Made by a program: the position numbers and the translations under genes. Under the pieces are notes generated by a model. It saw only the letters and a list, made by a program, of their open reading frames with translations, was not told where the DNA came from and did no database searches. A stretch of 34,300 bases of DNA from Chromatiales bacterium (GTDB taxonomy: Bacteria > Pseudomonadota > Gammaproteobacteria > UBA6429 > Thiohalophilaceae): positions 1-34,300 of the forward strand of contig JALVOC010000107.1 of assembly GCA_027032075.1 (NCBI GenBank), given 5' to 3'. Shown one piece after another: positions 16,870 through 24,247 of the stretch. Positions within the stretch are counted from its first letter, which is position 1, and the number at the start of each line of letters is the position of its first letter.

Positions 16870-17005
16870 CAATAAAATGTTTATTAAATTGGGTTAACAT
16901 TTTTGCGCATAACAGTACGGATGTTGCAATTTATATCTGTTGAGGAGTGGCTGGAAGACTTTTCCGGTGAAAACTCGAAATTCCATCTCGCAGGGGAGAG
17001 GAATA

Positions 17006-18121
17006 ATGTTGTATCAGAAAATAAAAATATGCATTGTACTGCTGTTTCTTTTGGGAGCAGGATATAGTGATATAACACTGGCCTTTGAAGACGATGAGGC
17101 ATGCCTGTTATGTCACAAGTACCCGAAGATGGGGCGGGTTACCGAGGAGGGGGTGCAGCGCAGTTACTATGTTATGCCCCATGTGTTCGGCAAAACGGTG
17201 CATCGCAACGTTCCCTGTACGGATTGCCATAGTTACATCAAGCAACTTCCACATAAGCCGGTAAAAGTCGGGGTACAGTGTGATAGTGAATGTCACGCGA
17301 TAAAAAATCCGGCAACGGGAAAAAATTTCAGCCACAAACCTATTTATGACAAATACATAAAGAGTACGCATGGCCGCAAAAAAGTCACCAAAGGCCATGA
17401 TCGTGACAAACCATATTGTGTAACCTGCCATACCAATCCAATCTATAACCCGAATGAGGATGAGCCACCAAAGCGGATTGTCGATCGCTGCGTGGTTTGT
17501 CACGAAGACAATAAATTTGTAATCAACTGGTATAAACATACCAGCCGGCGTATTCGTGAAGTCAAGCGTTCCTCGGAAGAGATAGTTGCCTTATGCTCCA
17601 ATTGCCACGGCGATCGGCGGCTGGTGGAACGTCACATGAAGGCCGCCAAACTGGAAGGACGTGAACTTGGCCGCAAGTACCCCTATGCTGTGGAATCCTA
17701 CAATGAAAGTTTCCACGGCAAAGTCACACGTTATGGTTTCAAAAAAGCAGCAAACTGCCTGGATTGTCATGCGGATTATGACAATTATTATCTGAGTGTG
17801 CATTATATCAGGCCTTCACGCGATCCCGAATCTCCGGTGAGTGCGGAGAGAAAGCTCAAGACTTGCCAGCGCTGTCATGTCTATGCAGACAAGAATTATG
17901 CGGCGATCGATCCTCACCCAACAAGCAATCCCGAGGACAATCCCTTCCGCCACTATGCAGAACTTATCTATGGCTGGGTGGGTGATATCGTGCTCGCGAT
18001 ATTTGTAGGTTTGGCGATATTTGAAACCATCGGCCGCCGTCGTGACGGAGTGGTCTGGAAGTTACGCAAGGGATCATCATGGTGGCGCAAATCCAAGCGT
18101 AATCGAGACAGGGTTGTTTAG
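17006..18121 (+). CDS. Membrane-anchored octahaem c-type cytochrome with one CX3CH site
   Basis: ATG 17006 has a strong ribosome binding site (GGGGAGAGGA) and opens a signal peptide (KIKICIVLLFLLGAGYS... TLA). The 371-residue product has seven CXXCH sites (CLLCH, CTDCH, CVTCH, CVVCH, CSNCH, CLDCH, CQRCH) and one expanded site, CDSECH (CX3CH), the third in order. A single C-terminal membrane helix (YGWVGDIVLAIFVGLAIF) with a basic cytoplasmic tail anchors it to the inner membrane. The next gene is a b-type cytochrome, so together they resemble the two halves of Geobacter CbcL, where a multihaem domain and an FdnI-like cytochrome b are fused. The expected role is quinol oxidation with transfer to periplasmic cytochromes, or the reverse during electron uptake. 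Confidence 0.92.
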   Translation: MLYQKIKICIVLLFLLGAGYSDITLAFEDDEACLLCHKYPKMGRVTEEGVQRSYYVMPHVFGKTVHRNVPCTDCHSYIKQLPHKPVKVGVQCDSECHAIKNPATGKNFSHKPIYDKYIKSTHGRKKVTKGHDRDKPYCVTCHTNPIYNPNEDEPPKRIVDRCVVCHEDNKFVINWYKHTSRRIREVKRSSEEIVALCSNCHGDRRLVERHMKAAKLEGRELGRKYPYAVESYNESFHGKVTRYGFKKAANCLDCHADYDNYYLSVHYIRPSRDPESPVSAERKLKTCQRCHVYADKNYAAIDPHPTSNPEDNPFRHYAELIYGWVGDIVLAIFVGLAIFETIGRRRDGVVWKLRKGSSWWRKSKRNRDRVV

Positions 18122-18179
18122 GCAAAACCGTATTTGGTTCTTGAATGGTGTTGGTTAATGTGATTACAGGGTATTCATC

Positions 18180-19133
18180 ATGATATTGTCATCCGAAGCT
18201 CGTGAAGTGGTTGAAACCTCGATGAAGATCAACAAGGTCAGCGAGAGTGAGCGTGAGGAAATTGAAAAAGTTATTGCTGCCATGCCTAATGATCGGGTAT
18301 TGCTGTACAAGAATGTTGTTTCCAACCCCATAGGTGATCTGCCGCGTTATTCCGTTCATATCCGCATCCAGCACATGCTGACCTTCGTTACCTTTTTGAC
18401 GCTGGCGTTTACCGGCTTGCCGATTGCGTTTTTTGATCATTTTTGGGCTGAGCCAATCAACTCCCTGATTGGTGGTGTGGATGTATCACGCGTGGTCCAT
18501 CGCACCCTGGCCAGCGTTATGATTTTCAGCATGATTTACCATATCTTTACCATCACCGCGGGTACGATTGTAAAAATCATGCAGGGACGTTTTGAAATAC
18601 GCCGCTCTATCATTCCGTTATTCAAGGATCTCCGGGACTTCAAGCAGGACCTCGAATATTTTGCTGGCATCAGAACCGAGAGGCCGGAGATGGACAAGTT
18701 TATGTACAAGCAGAAAGTCCATTATTTTGCCGCGGCTTTCGGCAATTTTGTGATGATCATCTCCGGCTCCTCTTTTTTGTTTCCGGAATTCTGGGCGGCG
18801 GTACTGCCAGTGGAAATCGCCGCGCATTTCCAGGAAATGATGCGGCTTTCACATCCGCATGAGGCCCTGTTGGCGTTGCTGGTTGTCGCTTTCTGGCATT
18901 GGTATAACGTACATCTTGCGCCGGGACGTTTCCCGATGCAGTGGACATTTCTCACCGGCAAGATTACCCGTGAACATCAGATGGAGGAACATTTTCTGGA
19001 ATATCTGCGTAATCTTGTTGAGTTGCCGGAGGAAAGGGATTATCTGATAGATTTGCTGACGGCTCGCGAACTGGAGGCAACCGGCGTCGATGTGGTCGAT
19101 GCGGAGGCCTCTCCGGAGGGTGCCACCCCATGA
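18180..19133 (+). CDS. b-type cytochrome, formate dehydrogenase gamma/hydrogenase cytochrome b superfamily
   Basis: The 317-residue protein has a soluble N-terminal helix region (about 1-50) and four membrane helices. These start IRIQHMLTFVTFLTLAFTG, VVHRTLASVMIFSMIYH, KVHYFAAAFGNFVMIISG and HEALLALLVVAFWHWYNVH. Histidines in the first, second and fourth helices (RIQH, VVHR, IYHI, HEAL, WHWYNVH) fit ligation of two haem b groups, and the tail LAPGRFPMQW is typical of the superfamily. It should exchange electrons with the quinone pool and pass them to the anchored octahaem protein 58 bases upstream or the triheme protein downstream. The C-terminal 60 residues are acidic and cytoplasmic. The family assignment is firm; the direction of electron flow is not. 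Confidence 0.93.
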   Translation: MILSSEAREVVETSMKINKVSESEREEIEKVIAAMPNDRVLLYKNVVSNPIGDLPRYSVHIRIQHMLTFVTFLTLAFTGLPIAFFDHFWAEPINSLIGGVDVSRVVHRTLASVMIFSMIYHIFTITAGTIVKIMQGRFEIRRSIIPLFKDLRDFKQDLEYFAGIRTERPEMDKFMYKQKVHYFAAAFGNFVMIISGSSFLFPEFWAAVLPVEIAAHFQEMMRLSHPHEALLALLVVAFWHWYNVHLAPGRFPMQWTFLTGKITREHQMEEHFLEYLRNLVELPEERDYLIDLLTARELEATGVDVVDAEASPEGATP

Positions 19134-19246
19134 TGACGCCGCTGAACTGGTATCAGAAAATAATCGCCTATACCACGCTGGTGATTATTTTTTTCTGGAC
19201 TGCTTTTGGACTGTTCACCATTTGGCTGCTTCTTACCGAGTATTAA
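19130..19246 (+). CDS. 38-residue single-helix membrane peptide
   Basis: ATG at 19130 overlaps the stop of the cytochrome b gene (ATGA). The frame encodes MMTPLNWYQKIIAYTTLVII and then a hydrophobic stretch ending WLLLTEY, 38 residues in all with one membrane helix of about 22 residues. The next gene starts 19 bases after its stop. Tight coupling and clear membrane character support a real gene, probably a small accessory subunit of the cytochrome b complex, comparable in idea to CydX or CcoQ. No homologue is recognised. Confidence 0.75.
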   Translation: MMTPLNWYQKIIAYTTLVIIFFWTAFGLFTIWLLLTEY

Positions 19247-19265
19247 CTGAATCCAGGTATATATC

Positions 19266-20228
19266 ATGCATGAAATAGATAATGTACTGGTGGCATATAT
19301 TGTAATCAGTGTACTGCTGTTTATGTTTCTTGGTATCGCCATTCTGGTGATGATAGATCATAAGGCAAGAATTCCCGGCCATTTTCGCAGTGACCCCTTC
19401 AGTATTTCCGGCCTGCGCCGCGAGCATCCGGTTATCGGATTTCTCACCACCCTCATCCTTGGAAGTGTGATCCTCAGTCTGTTGCTTGAGGTAGGTATCA
19501 TCTTCGGTGAACGCCTTGGCCTGTTTGCCGAAAAGGAAAAACCGGAATTGTTGAAAGAGCTGCATGAACAGCGTTTCACCGAACGCATGCGCCATTTCCA
19601 CAACGAGCCGAAAGACAATCGTATCAATCTTGGAAAAAAACAGGCCTGCTTCTATTGCCATGGCGATTATCCGCATTCGAAAACACGCATGATACGCACG
19701 TTGTTGAACATGCATACACAGTTTGTCGGCTGTATGACCTGTCATACGGATGAGAAGAAAATACCGGAGGATAGTTACAGTTTTGCCTGGTTGAATTTTT
19801 CCGGCATCGAAGTAAAAGGGAAGCCGTTCGGAACGAGTATCGACCCTGAGACAGGTTTTCTTGCACCGACGGATGATTATTATTCCAAGATAGTGGTTTA
19901 TGCCAATATCGATGGCGAAAAGCAATTATTGGAAGCAATAGAAGACAAACCGGAAGTGCAGGAATTTCTTGCAATCAAGGACAAGTTGTCCGAGAAGGAC
20001 AAAGAGGCGGTAAAAAAACGGATTCACAAGGTGGTACGCCGCAAAGGCCGTTTTTGCAACCGTTGTCATGCGCCGGAGGAGGAAAGTTATCTGCCTTTCC
20101 GCAAGCTTGGTTTTTCCGAACAACGTATTTTTGACGTGACCAACCTGAATATCATCGGTATTGTGAAAAAATACAAGAAATTTTATTTGCCAAATTTGTT
20201 CAAAAAGGAAGACGAAGGAAGAAAATAG
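19266..20228 (+). CDS. Membrane-bound triheme c-type cytochrome
   Basis: Two N-terminal membrane helices (about residues 7-30, LVAYIVISVLLFMFLGIAILVM, and 56-80, VIGFLTTLILGSVILSLLLEVG) precede a periplasmic domain. That domain has three CXXCH sites: CFYCHGDYPH, CMTCH and CNRCHAPEEE. Between the second and third sites is a long charged helical segment (about residues 180-260) that could bridge to partners. The 320-residue chain ends in a Lys-rich region. It closes the four-gene inner-membrane module (17006-20228) and probably accepts electrons from the b-type or octahaem subunit. I do not recognise a named family. Confidence 0.88.
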   Translation: MHEIDNVLVAYIVISVLLFMFLGIAILVMIDHKARIPGHFRSDPFSISGLRREHPVIGFLTTLILGSVILSLLLEVGIIFGERLGLFAEKEKPELLKELHEQRFTERMRHFHNEPKDNRINLGKKQACFYCHGDYPHSKTRMIRTLLNMHTQFVGCMTCHTDEKKIPEDSYSFAWLNFSGIEVKGKPFGTSIDPETGFLAPTDDYYSKIVVYANIDGEKQLLEAIEDKPEVQEFLAIKDKLSEKDKEAVKKRIHKVVRRKGRFCNRCHAPEEESYLPFRKLGFSEQRIFDVTNLNIIGIVKKYKKFYLPNLFKKEDEGRK

Positions 20229-20370
20229 TGTAATCATGGGCTGAAGTGCGGGCAGCCAGTAAAATTTGAATATAATGATGTGCAAAATGGTATTACATCT
20301 CCGAATGGAGTGATACTATTCTTCCCAGGGTGAATTAAAATATTGAATCATGAAGTGTGCCGCTTGAGAT

Positions 20371-20385
20371 TGCTTGCAGCAAGCA
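20371..20385. promoter_or_regulatory. 15-base palindrome upstream of an NHL gene, possible operator
   Basis: TGCTTGC-A-GCAAGCA is a perfect 7+1+7 palindrome in the 203-base gap before the gene at 20432. Its size fits a dimeric regulator site, but no promoter was found around it and short palindromes arise by chance. The rest of the gap is A+T-rich and shows nothing else. Confidence 0.25.
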
Positions 20386-20431
20386 GTGAATAACGGGGGA
20401 CACGGTGCACGTCGCTATAAGGTGGAAGAGA

Positions 20432-21394
20432 ATGCACAGTCGCAACATCTTCGTAGCCACTTTCCTGGTCGCACAGCTGACCCAACTGTTTTTTGCGGCT
20501 TTGACCCACGCTGATGAGGGTGTTTCCCCGCCTCCTCCCCCCATTCCCTTCCATTCGATATCCCTGCTTCGCTATCTCTCCGGTCAGAAGGGGGACAGAC
20601 TCTCTTTGCCCAGTGATGTTGCTGTGAATGAGCATGGTGTTTATGTGGTGGATGGAGGAAATCATCGTATCGTGGTTTTTGACCAGGAGGGTGATTATCG
20701 TTTTCAGTTTGCAGCTAAGGGCAGCAAGGCGGGACAGTTGTCGGGACCGGTTGGCCTGGGGCTGGATGCCAAAGGAAGAGTCTACGTTGCGGATCGCGGT
20801 AACGCCCGCATCCAGATATTCGATTCCGAGGGAACGTATCTCAGCGGCTTCACACTCAAAAGCAAAGGTAAGGTGGTGGTGCCCATTGATATCGCTGCCA
20901 ATCCACGAGGCAGCAGACTTTATATTACCGGCAACAACAATCACCGGCTGATGGTGGTAAATCACAATGGCAAATTGTTGCGGCAGTGGGGGGGCAATGG
21001 CCTGAATCGCGGGCAGTTTCGTTATCCAGGCTCGGTGCTGGTCAAAAAAAATGGCCATATCGCCGTGGTGGATATCCTGAATACACGTGTGCAGGTATTC
21101 AATCGAAAAGGAGAATTTAGCAGGCAGATCGGCGACTGGGGGGTATTGCCGGGTCAGTTCGTAAGACCGAAGGGGGTGGCGACAGACAGCAAGGGGTGGT
21201 TTTATGTTTCAGACAGCTATATGGGGCTGATTCAGGTATTTGATGACGAGGGGCAATTTCGTTATGTCCTGAAAGAGGATGGTGGCGATCAGGGAATGGT
21301 CACGCCTGCAGGAATTGCAATCGACAAAAACGACCGGCTCTATGTTACGGAAATGTTGAAGAACAGGGTTGCTGTTTATAACCTACGGCAATAA
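20432..21394 (+). CDS. Secreted NHL-repeat beta-propeller protein
   Basis: ATG 20432 follows a GGTGGAAGAGA ribosome binding site and starts a Sec signal (NIFVATFLVAQLTQLFFAALTHA); a GTG at 20405 is the alternative. There is no lipobox, so unlike the other NHL proteins in the window it should be soluble in the periplasm or secreted. After a Pro run (SPPPPPIP) come about six NHL units, for example LPSDVAVNEHGVYVVDGGNH, GPVGLGLDAKGRVYVADRGN and RPKGVATDSKGWFYVSDSY. The 320-residue length fits one six-bladed propeller. It ends 5 bases before the 18-haem cytochrome gene, which points to a joint job, perhaps as a chaperone, cap or scaffold for that cytochrome. Confidence 0.92.
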   Translation: MHSRNIFVATFLVAQLTQLFFAALTHADEGVSPPPPPIPFHSISLLRYLSGQKGDRLSLPSDVAVNEHGVYVVDGGNHRIVVFDQEGDYRFQFAAKGSKAGQLSGPVGLGLDAKGRVYVADRGNARIQIFDSEGTYLSGFTLKSKGKVVVPIDIAANPRGSRLYITGNNNHRLMVVNHNGKLLRQWGGNGLNRGQFRYPGSVLVKKNGHIAVVDILNTRVQVFNRKGEFSRQIGDWGVLPGQFVRPKGVATDSKGWFYVSDSYMGLIQVFDDEGQFRYVLKEDGGDQGMVTPAGIAIDKNDRLYVTEMLKNRVAVYNLRQ

Positions 21395-21399
21395 ATGAA

Positions 21400-23763
21400 A
21401 TGTTCAATTATGACCAACGAACATCCGGTTTTGTCTTCTCTGCGGTTATTCTGTTAACCGGGATATCGCTCTTGTTGGTTTCTTTCGCGGCCCAGTCCGC
21501 TCCGCGCCTGCCTTCACCCAAACGCGAATGTTCAACCTGCCACATCATGTGGTTGAGGGAGTTTAAAAGAAAAGATCTGAAAACCTTGATTCCATACGAT
21601 CCCAAGCCTGTTGTGGATACCGGCAAACAGGATGTAGTGAGCACGGAGGCGATGTGTTTTTCCTGCCATGACGGTTATGTCCTGGATTCCCGTTTCCTGT
21701 GGAAAAACAGAAAACATATCCACCCGGTGGGAGTTAAACCTTCTTTGAAGGTCGACATTCCCCTGGTGGAGGACAAGGAGATTTTTCCGCTTAACATGGA
21801 CGGTAAAATCTACTGTGGCACCTGTCACTCGGCCCATGGCGTTGACTGGCGTCAGAAGGAGTCCCCCATCTTTCTGCGGGTGAAAAATATCGATTCCAGC
21901 ATGTGTGTTCTGTGCCATAAAAACCGGAGCAGCCGCAAGACCAGGGGAAATCATCCCTTGCTGAAAAAGCCGCCGAGCAGGCCGGACAATCTGATCAGGC
22001 ACGGTGCAAAGTTCAGTAAAAAAGGAGGGGTGATTTGTCAGTCCTGCCATGTGGTGCATGGATCAGTTGAAAAGAAACTGCTGGCAAGTTCCAATCAGGA
22101 TTCGAAATTATGCACTTCCTGCCATGATGCGAAAAAAAGTATTCGTGGCACGAAACACGATCTGGGCCTGATGCTGCCCGACGAGAAAAACATAAAAGGC
22201 AAGAACGTTGCGCACAGCGGCTTATGCAGTGCCTGTCATATCCCGCATGATGCCATCGGCCCGCGGCTGTGGGCGCGCTACCGCAAGAGTGATACCGATA
22301 CGGTTTCTTCAATGTGTTTGGGATGCCACAATCCCAAAGGTCCGGCACATGACAAGACGCCAGGCACTTTTTCCCATCCGGTCAATGTTCCGATTTCCAG
22401 GGTTGGCATTCGCGCCACCGTGGAAAACTGGGTCAGTAAGTTTGTCTCACTGCCTGATTTGGCCCCCATACAGCGTTTACCCCTGTATAACGAGCGTGGC
22501 AGGCGGGTCAACAAGGGAGGCAATGTTACCTGTCTGAGTTGTCATGATCCGCATAAATGGAGTCAACTGACGGCTGCCGGGGAAGCAGCCGATCCGCGGG
22601 AAGTGGAAGGGGATGGCAACAACAGTTTTCTGCGGATCCCCTATAACGGTGATAACAGGCTTTGTACCAATTGCCACAGGGACAAGGCTACGGTGCAGCT
22701 ATCAAAACACAATCTGGCCATTTCCGCGCCGGATGAAGAAAATTCTCTCGAGCAAAATGTGGCGCAGGCGGGGGCCTGCAGTGCCTGTCATTTGCCCCAC
22801 AATGGCGAAGGCGCAAAAATGTGGGCCAAGGAGATCAGCCGGCAATGGGAAGGGGTGGAACGGCTTTGTGTCAGTTGCCACGAGGAAGGTGGTGTCGCAG
22901 CGAAGAAACAGACAGGTGATTACAGTCATCCCGTACATGTCAATCTGGACAGGTTGCCGGGTGAAGTGAAACCCGGATTGCCGTTATTCATGTGGGATGC
23001 CTCCCGTGACAGCAGGCGTGGCGAAGTCGATTGCGCCACCTGTCATGATCCGCATCAATGGCAGGCAGGCAAGCCGGCGAGTCGTAGCGGAGCGGATGCG
23101 GAAATTGAAGGGGATGCGAATACCAGCTTCCTGCGGATACCGGCGACGCATCAGGCAAAACTCTGCCTGAAATGCCATAAGGACAAGGCGACCCTGCTGG
23201 GGACGGATCACGATATGAGCGTGACCGCACCCAGGATCACAAATGCCAAGGGACAATCCCTGAAACAATCAGGTGTTTGCGGGCAGTGCCATACTGTCCA
23301 CAAGGCGCAAATGCCGCAACGGTTATGGGCGCGCGAGTCCGGACCGGGTGACGAGGTGATGGAAACCATGTGTCGCGGATGCCATCAAAAAGATGGTATT
23401 GCGGCAAAAAAAGTGCCGCCAAAAACCAGCCATCCCAAACGTACCGTGCCGGCCAATAAGGGAAGATTGTTTGGCGGCCGGGCTGGAAACATCAATCCAC
23501 CTGTTTTTGATAAAGAGGGTGAGCGGGCGATCGCTGGACTCATCACCTGCCCGACCTGTCATAATCCCCATCGGTGGGATCCCGCCAGCAACAAGGGGGG
23601 AACCGGCAGGAACAGGGAAGGAAATGCCATGACCAGTTTCCTGCGTCACCAGAACACGCGCTATTTCCTCTGCAGCGACTGCCACGGTGAGGACTCGCTC
23701 TATCGCTATAAGTATTTCCACTGGAAAAAATCCAGAGTAAAACATCATCTGTATGAACCCTGA
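21400..23763 (+). CDS. Large exported 18-haem c-type cytochrome with internal repeats
   Basis: The 787-residue product has a signal peptide (hydrophobic about 11-31, AQSA) and 18 CXXCH sites. Sites 5 onward form four-haem units starting at 22036, 22531, 23032 and 23548, a period of 495-516 bases; the last unit is cut to two haems. Each unit opens with C..CH.PH(K/Q/R)W or C..CHVVHG, continues with SFLRIP...LC..CH.DKAT, then AGACSACHLPH, and closes with (L/M)C..CH. Extra His in the PH positions and in KHNL or DHDM segments can give bis-His ligation. Outer-surface or transmembrane-conduit placement is plausible by size and neighbours (NHL protein 5 bases before, OmcE-like gene after) but is not proven; there is no lipobox. 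The terminal HWKKSRVKHHLYEP is basic. Confidence 0.93.
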   Translation: MFNYDQRTSGFVFSAVILLTGISLLLVSFAAQSAPRLPSPKRECSTCHIMWLREFKRKDLKTLIPYDPKPVVDTGKQDVVSTEAMCFSCHDGYVLDSRFLWKNRKHIHPVGVKPSLKVDIPLVEDKEIFPLNMDGKIYCGTCHSAHGVDWRQKESPIFLRVKNIDSSMCVLCHKNRSSRKTRGNHPLLKKPPSRPDNLIRHGAKFSKKGGVICQSCHVVHGSVEKKLLASSNQDSKLCTSCHDAKKSIRGTKHDLGLMLPDEKNIKGKNVAHSGLCSACHIPHDAIGPRLWARYRKSDTDTVSSMCLGCHNPKGPAHDKTPGTFSHPVNVPISRVGIRATVENWVSKFVSLPDLAPIQRLPLYNERGRRVNKGGNVTCLSCHDPHKWSQLTAAGEAADPREVEGDGNNSFLRIPYNGDNRLCTNCHRDKATVQLSKHNLAISAPDEENSLEQNVAQAGACSACHLPHNGEGAKMWAKEISRQWEGVERLCVSCHEEGGVAAKKQTGDYSHPVHVNLDRLPGEVKPGLPLFMWDASRDSRRGEVDCATCHDPHQWQAGKPASRSGADAEIEGDANTSFLRIPATHQAKLCLKCHKDKATLLGTDHDMSVTAPRITNAKGQSLKQSGVCGQCHTVHKAQMPQRLWARESGPGDEVMETMCRGCHQKDGIAAKKVPPKTSHPKRTVPANKGRLFGGRAGNINPPVFDKEGERAIAGLITCPTCHNPHRWDPASNKGGTGRNREGNAMTSFLRHQNTRYFLCSDCHGEDSLYRYKYFHWKKSRVKHHLYEP

Positions 23764-24247
23764 TTGAAATAGTCAGAATTATTTGATATGGTTATAATTA
23801 TGCTTAATAACCACTTAATCGATAAGAAAATAGAGGGGCGATAACAGCACAGGGATAACGATAAGGGATTGGTTTTACATAGAAAAATAACACTTAAGTA
23901 ATATGCGCCATGTCAAACCGCCGTGTCAGAGGGAGTCTGCCGCGGGGAGATCAGACAGACAGATGATCGGGATCAACTTAAGGGGATATCGCACCTGATA
24001 TATTTGTCCCATGGTTTATATTTACAATAAATCTTTAATATTCATGAAGATTTGGGGAAAGAAAAACGTGCATACGAACATTTCCCGATAGTGGGAGAGA
24101 AACAGTTAGCATATTCCCATATTTGGCAAGGAGCATTACAAATTATTAATAATATCAATAATTTATAAAATGGCGCGTTTTGTGCAAGTGTATGTACAGA
24201 ACAGTTTGATTTTGGCGAGTAACGATTTACAAAGTTGGAGGGAAATT
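23764..24247 (+). other. Long A+T-rich leader before the OmcE-like gene
   Basis: No gene is supported in these 484 bases. They include a candidate sigma-70 promoter (23770-23798), a triple CAGA run near 23950-23965, and a possible stem GGGGAAA/TTTCCC (24054-24060 with 24081-24086). An in-frame ATG at 24170 would extend the cytochrome upstream, but it lacks a ribosome site and would destroy the signal peptide. I compared the region with the GEMM c-di-GMP/cGAMP riboswitch known upstream of Geobacter cytochrome genes and did not find its conserved segments. Confidence 0.5.
23770..23798 (+). promoter_or_regulatory. Candidate sigma-70 promoter for the OmcE-like gene
   Basis: TAGTCA (4 of 6 to TTGACA), 17 bases, then TATAAT (perfect -10) starting at 23793, just after the 18-haem gene. 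If used, the leader of the tetraheme gene would be about 440 bases. In such A+T-rich DNA chance matches are common. Confidence 0.35.

Noticed and set aside
16940-17005. N-terminal extension of the anchored octahaem protein from TTG 16940
   Set aside because: ATG 17006 has a strong ribosome site and begins a proper signal peptide; the extension adds none.
20261-20276. TATAAT in the gap before the NHL gene at 20432
   Set aside because: No acceptable -35 at 16-18 bases; the region is A+T-rich and such matches are expected by chance.
23764-24247. GEMM-type cyclic dinucleotide riboswitch before the tetraheme gene
   Set aside because: The conserved GEMM core segments are absent; only scattered A-rich and G-rich runs are present.
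24170-24247. N-terminal extension of the tetraheme protein from ATG 24170
   Set aside because: The frame is open but has no ribosome site, and it would bury the clear signal peptide that starts at 24248 behind GGAGGG.
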